From the NCBI GenBank assembly GCA_013399855.1, contig VXAY01005673.1, forward strand, positions 434,001-498,000: 64,000 nucleotides of DNA. Direction: 5' to 3'. Below, in pieces: positions 62,701 through 64,000 of the stretch (its first letter is position 1; each line of letters starts with the position of its first letter). The translations under genes were made by a program, and so were the position numbers. This DNA is from Oxyruncus cristatus (lineage: Eukaryota > Chordata > Aves > Passeriformes > Cotingidae). The notes beneath the pieces were generated by a model. That model was given only the letters and a program-made list of their open reading frames with translations, was not told the origin of the DNA and ran no database searches.

Positions 62701-63578
62701 TCCCCTCCTCAAAGCCTGACAGTACTCTTTGGGGATAGGTCTCAAAGGAGAGATAGGAGGTCTGTCCTTGCCCTGCGCTGGCACATTCCTTTCCCGGCAC
62801 AGGCTGACCAGCTAGTTACCACTCTGGAAGGCAGTCCCACCGTGTGGTAACTGGACCTGGAGGTGACAAGTGACCCACCAACAGTGGAAATGTTTACATT
62901 CATACAATCTGCTGTTGCTGGCAGACCTTTCATTTTTAACCAACGTGTGGCATTTGAAATGGTTTCAGCCCTTGCAGACTGGCAGATAGTTGAATCTTAG
63001 TCTTGGGTGTGGGCAAGTGGTGCAGATGGCTTGGTGTGGACTTTGCTCTTTGGCCAAGAGATTGATGGGAGGGAGGGCAAAGGGTTCTCCAGGCAACAGC
63101 TACCTGCCCAGGCATTCCTGCCTGTGGCAGCCCAGGAGTGGGTTTGCAGGGTACTTAGGTGGTGTTAATATTCTCAGGACTATTTGCAGGAAAAGGAGCA
63201 GTGAATATCCTGGAAAGCAAGTCAGCAGTTTTTCTGGTGATTACATGTTTTCCCAAGCCCTTTTCTTTCCTTCCCTTGTCCTCACTGGCTCTGGCAGTCA
63301 ATTCCTCCTCGTGTGTCTGCTAGCATGTCTGCAGGATCTCATCGCTGCCCTCCCAGCATGAGCTTTCATTGCACAACTGGCTGACCAGCTGCAGCCCTGT
63401 CCTTGGAGCTACAGGCAAGCTTGCCCAGAACCAGGCCACCCCCATTAAGCCACCACCCTCGCTGCTGAAGCTGTTGCTTCATCAGCCTGATGCTGATCTG
63501 GGTCTTTTCTGCTGTTTCTGAACATGAGTTCTCATCTCATTGAGGTGTGTCATCCAGTGGAAATATTTTGTACATGCA

Positions 63579-63590
63579 AATAAAAATAAA
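63579..63590 (+). terminator. Distal poly(A) signals, possibly of TMEM151B
   Basis: Tandem AATAAA hexamers at 63579-63584 and 63585-63590 follow TTTTGTACATGC, where TGTA is the motif bound by the upstream cleavage factor CFIm. This is the best-looking plus-strand 3'-end signal in the last 10 kb. Assignment to TMEM151B would imply a 10.7-kb 3' UTR. Confidence 0.35.
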
Positions 63591-63599
63591 TAAGTATAT

Positions 63600-64000
63600 T
63601 CAATACCTCGGTCTCGAGGATGGGAAACAAGTAGTGGGAGATGCCCAGATAGGGCAGGTTTCACAGCTGCTGGTTCTGGTTAGGAATTCTTGTGGCTGTA
63701 GCCCCTGAAGCCTCCATCAGTAGTTGGGAAGGGAGCTACGCAAACTTGTGAGGGCTTGGGGCTGAGCCCTGTCAGCGCCCCTTGCGTGGCCAGCGCCACC
63801 GGGGACAGCCTCGCACTCCATCCTTCTGATCTGTACGGGTGTGACACGGTGCAGGTAAAGGTCCCGTCGGCCGGGGGCCGGCGGCACCACAGATGTCTGT
63901 ATCCATCCGGCAGGGCAAGGCAGAAGCGGGTACGTGGTGGATAAATTCTTTTGTGAACACTGGGAAACAGTTTTTACTTTTCAACTCTGTCAATATGATC
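63600..64000. other. Terminal stretch, nothing recognised
   Basis: A short CpG-rich patch (63845-63895, around GTCGGCCGGGGGCCGGCGGC) is visible. No exon, repeat family or RNA gene could be supported. Confidence 0.5.

Larger units (their letters stand above)
52891..63600 (+). other. TMEM151B 3' UTR and/or downstream intergenic DNA
   Basis: There is no recognisable coding exon on either strand. I looked for TCTE1- and AARS2-like peptides, the next genes in human order, and found none. Possible poly(A) signals occur early (AATAAA at 53125-53130 and 53189-53194) and far downstream (63579-63590). A poly-T run lies at about 53498-53511. A diverged CR1 piece is near 56700. How far the transcript extends cannot be decided from sequence alone. 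Confidence 0.45.

Noticed and set aside
52891..64000. TCTE1 or AARS2 exons expected from human gene order
   Set aside because: Minus-strand frames show no leucine-rich repeat or alanyl-tRNA synthetase motifs; these genes must lie beyond the window or elsewhere.

Overview
The window is vertebrate nuclear DNA, almost certainly from a bird. It carries several CR1 LINE fragments with the avian type of 3' tail (reverse complements of ATTCTATG- or TTCTGTGA-like repeats), including a stretch that still translates as the end of the CR1 reverse transcriptase. It also has compact intron-split genes and very GC-rich CpG-island promoters, two of which abut assembly gaps. The gene order HSP90AB1 - SLC35B2 - NFKBIE - TMEM151B matches the block I know from human 6p21.1, so this is a conserved syntenic segment. 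Some HSP90 residues differ from the chicken protein as I remember it, so I call it 'a bird' and not chicken.

Layout: 1-~500 is probably the 3' UTR of an upstream plus-strand gene (SLC29A1 by synteny only). 697-2255 holds two minus-oriented CR1 copies and a small minisatellite. HSP90AB1 (plus, ~2954-9715) has a TATA box, a non-coding first exon, a candidate heat-shock element and 11 coding exons that join to a complete 725-residue protein. SLC35B2 (minus, coding 12860-15797) is complete except for its first few codons, which probably lie in the 827-bp gap at 17824-18650. NFKBIE (minus, coding 21174-33960) has six exons giving 365 residues, with a 10.4-kb first intron. 34.4-43.8 kb is gene-free and contains a likely solo LTR. 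TMEM151B (plus, coding 44365-52890) has two coding exons separated by a 7-kb intron and gives 509 residues. The last 11 kb has no recognisable protein gene and may be TMEM151B 3' UTR or downstream intergenic DNA.

The four genes are not an operon and share no pathway: a cytosolic chaperone, a Golgi PAPS transporter, an NF-kB inhibitor and a brain-type membrane protein. I found no prokaryote-like system, CRISPR array, tRNA or rRNA. The points most worth a second look are regulatory or structural. They are the heat-shock element and pyrimidine-rich start of HSP90AB1; two identical 10-bp NF-kB sites in opposite orientation around NFKBIE exon 1, with an AP-1 site; a coding 12-nt repeat in NFKBIE; a G-quadruplex-prone (GGGAT)n repeat that runs into the gap upstream of TMEM151B; and a faint immunoglobulin-like relic beside the first gap. 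Exon boundaries were set by hand from splice signals, reading phase and family knowledge, without transcript data.
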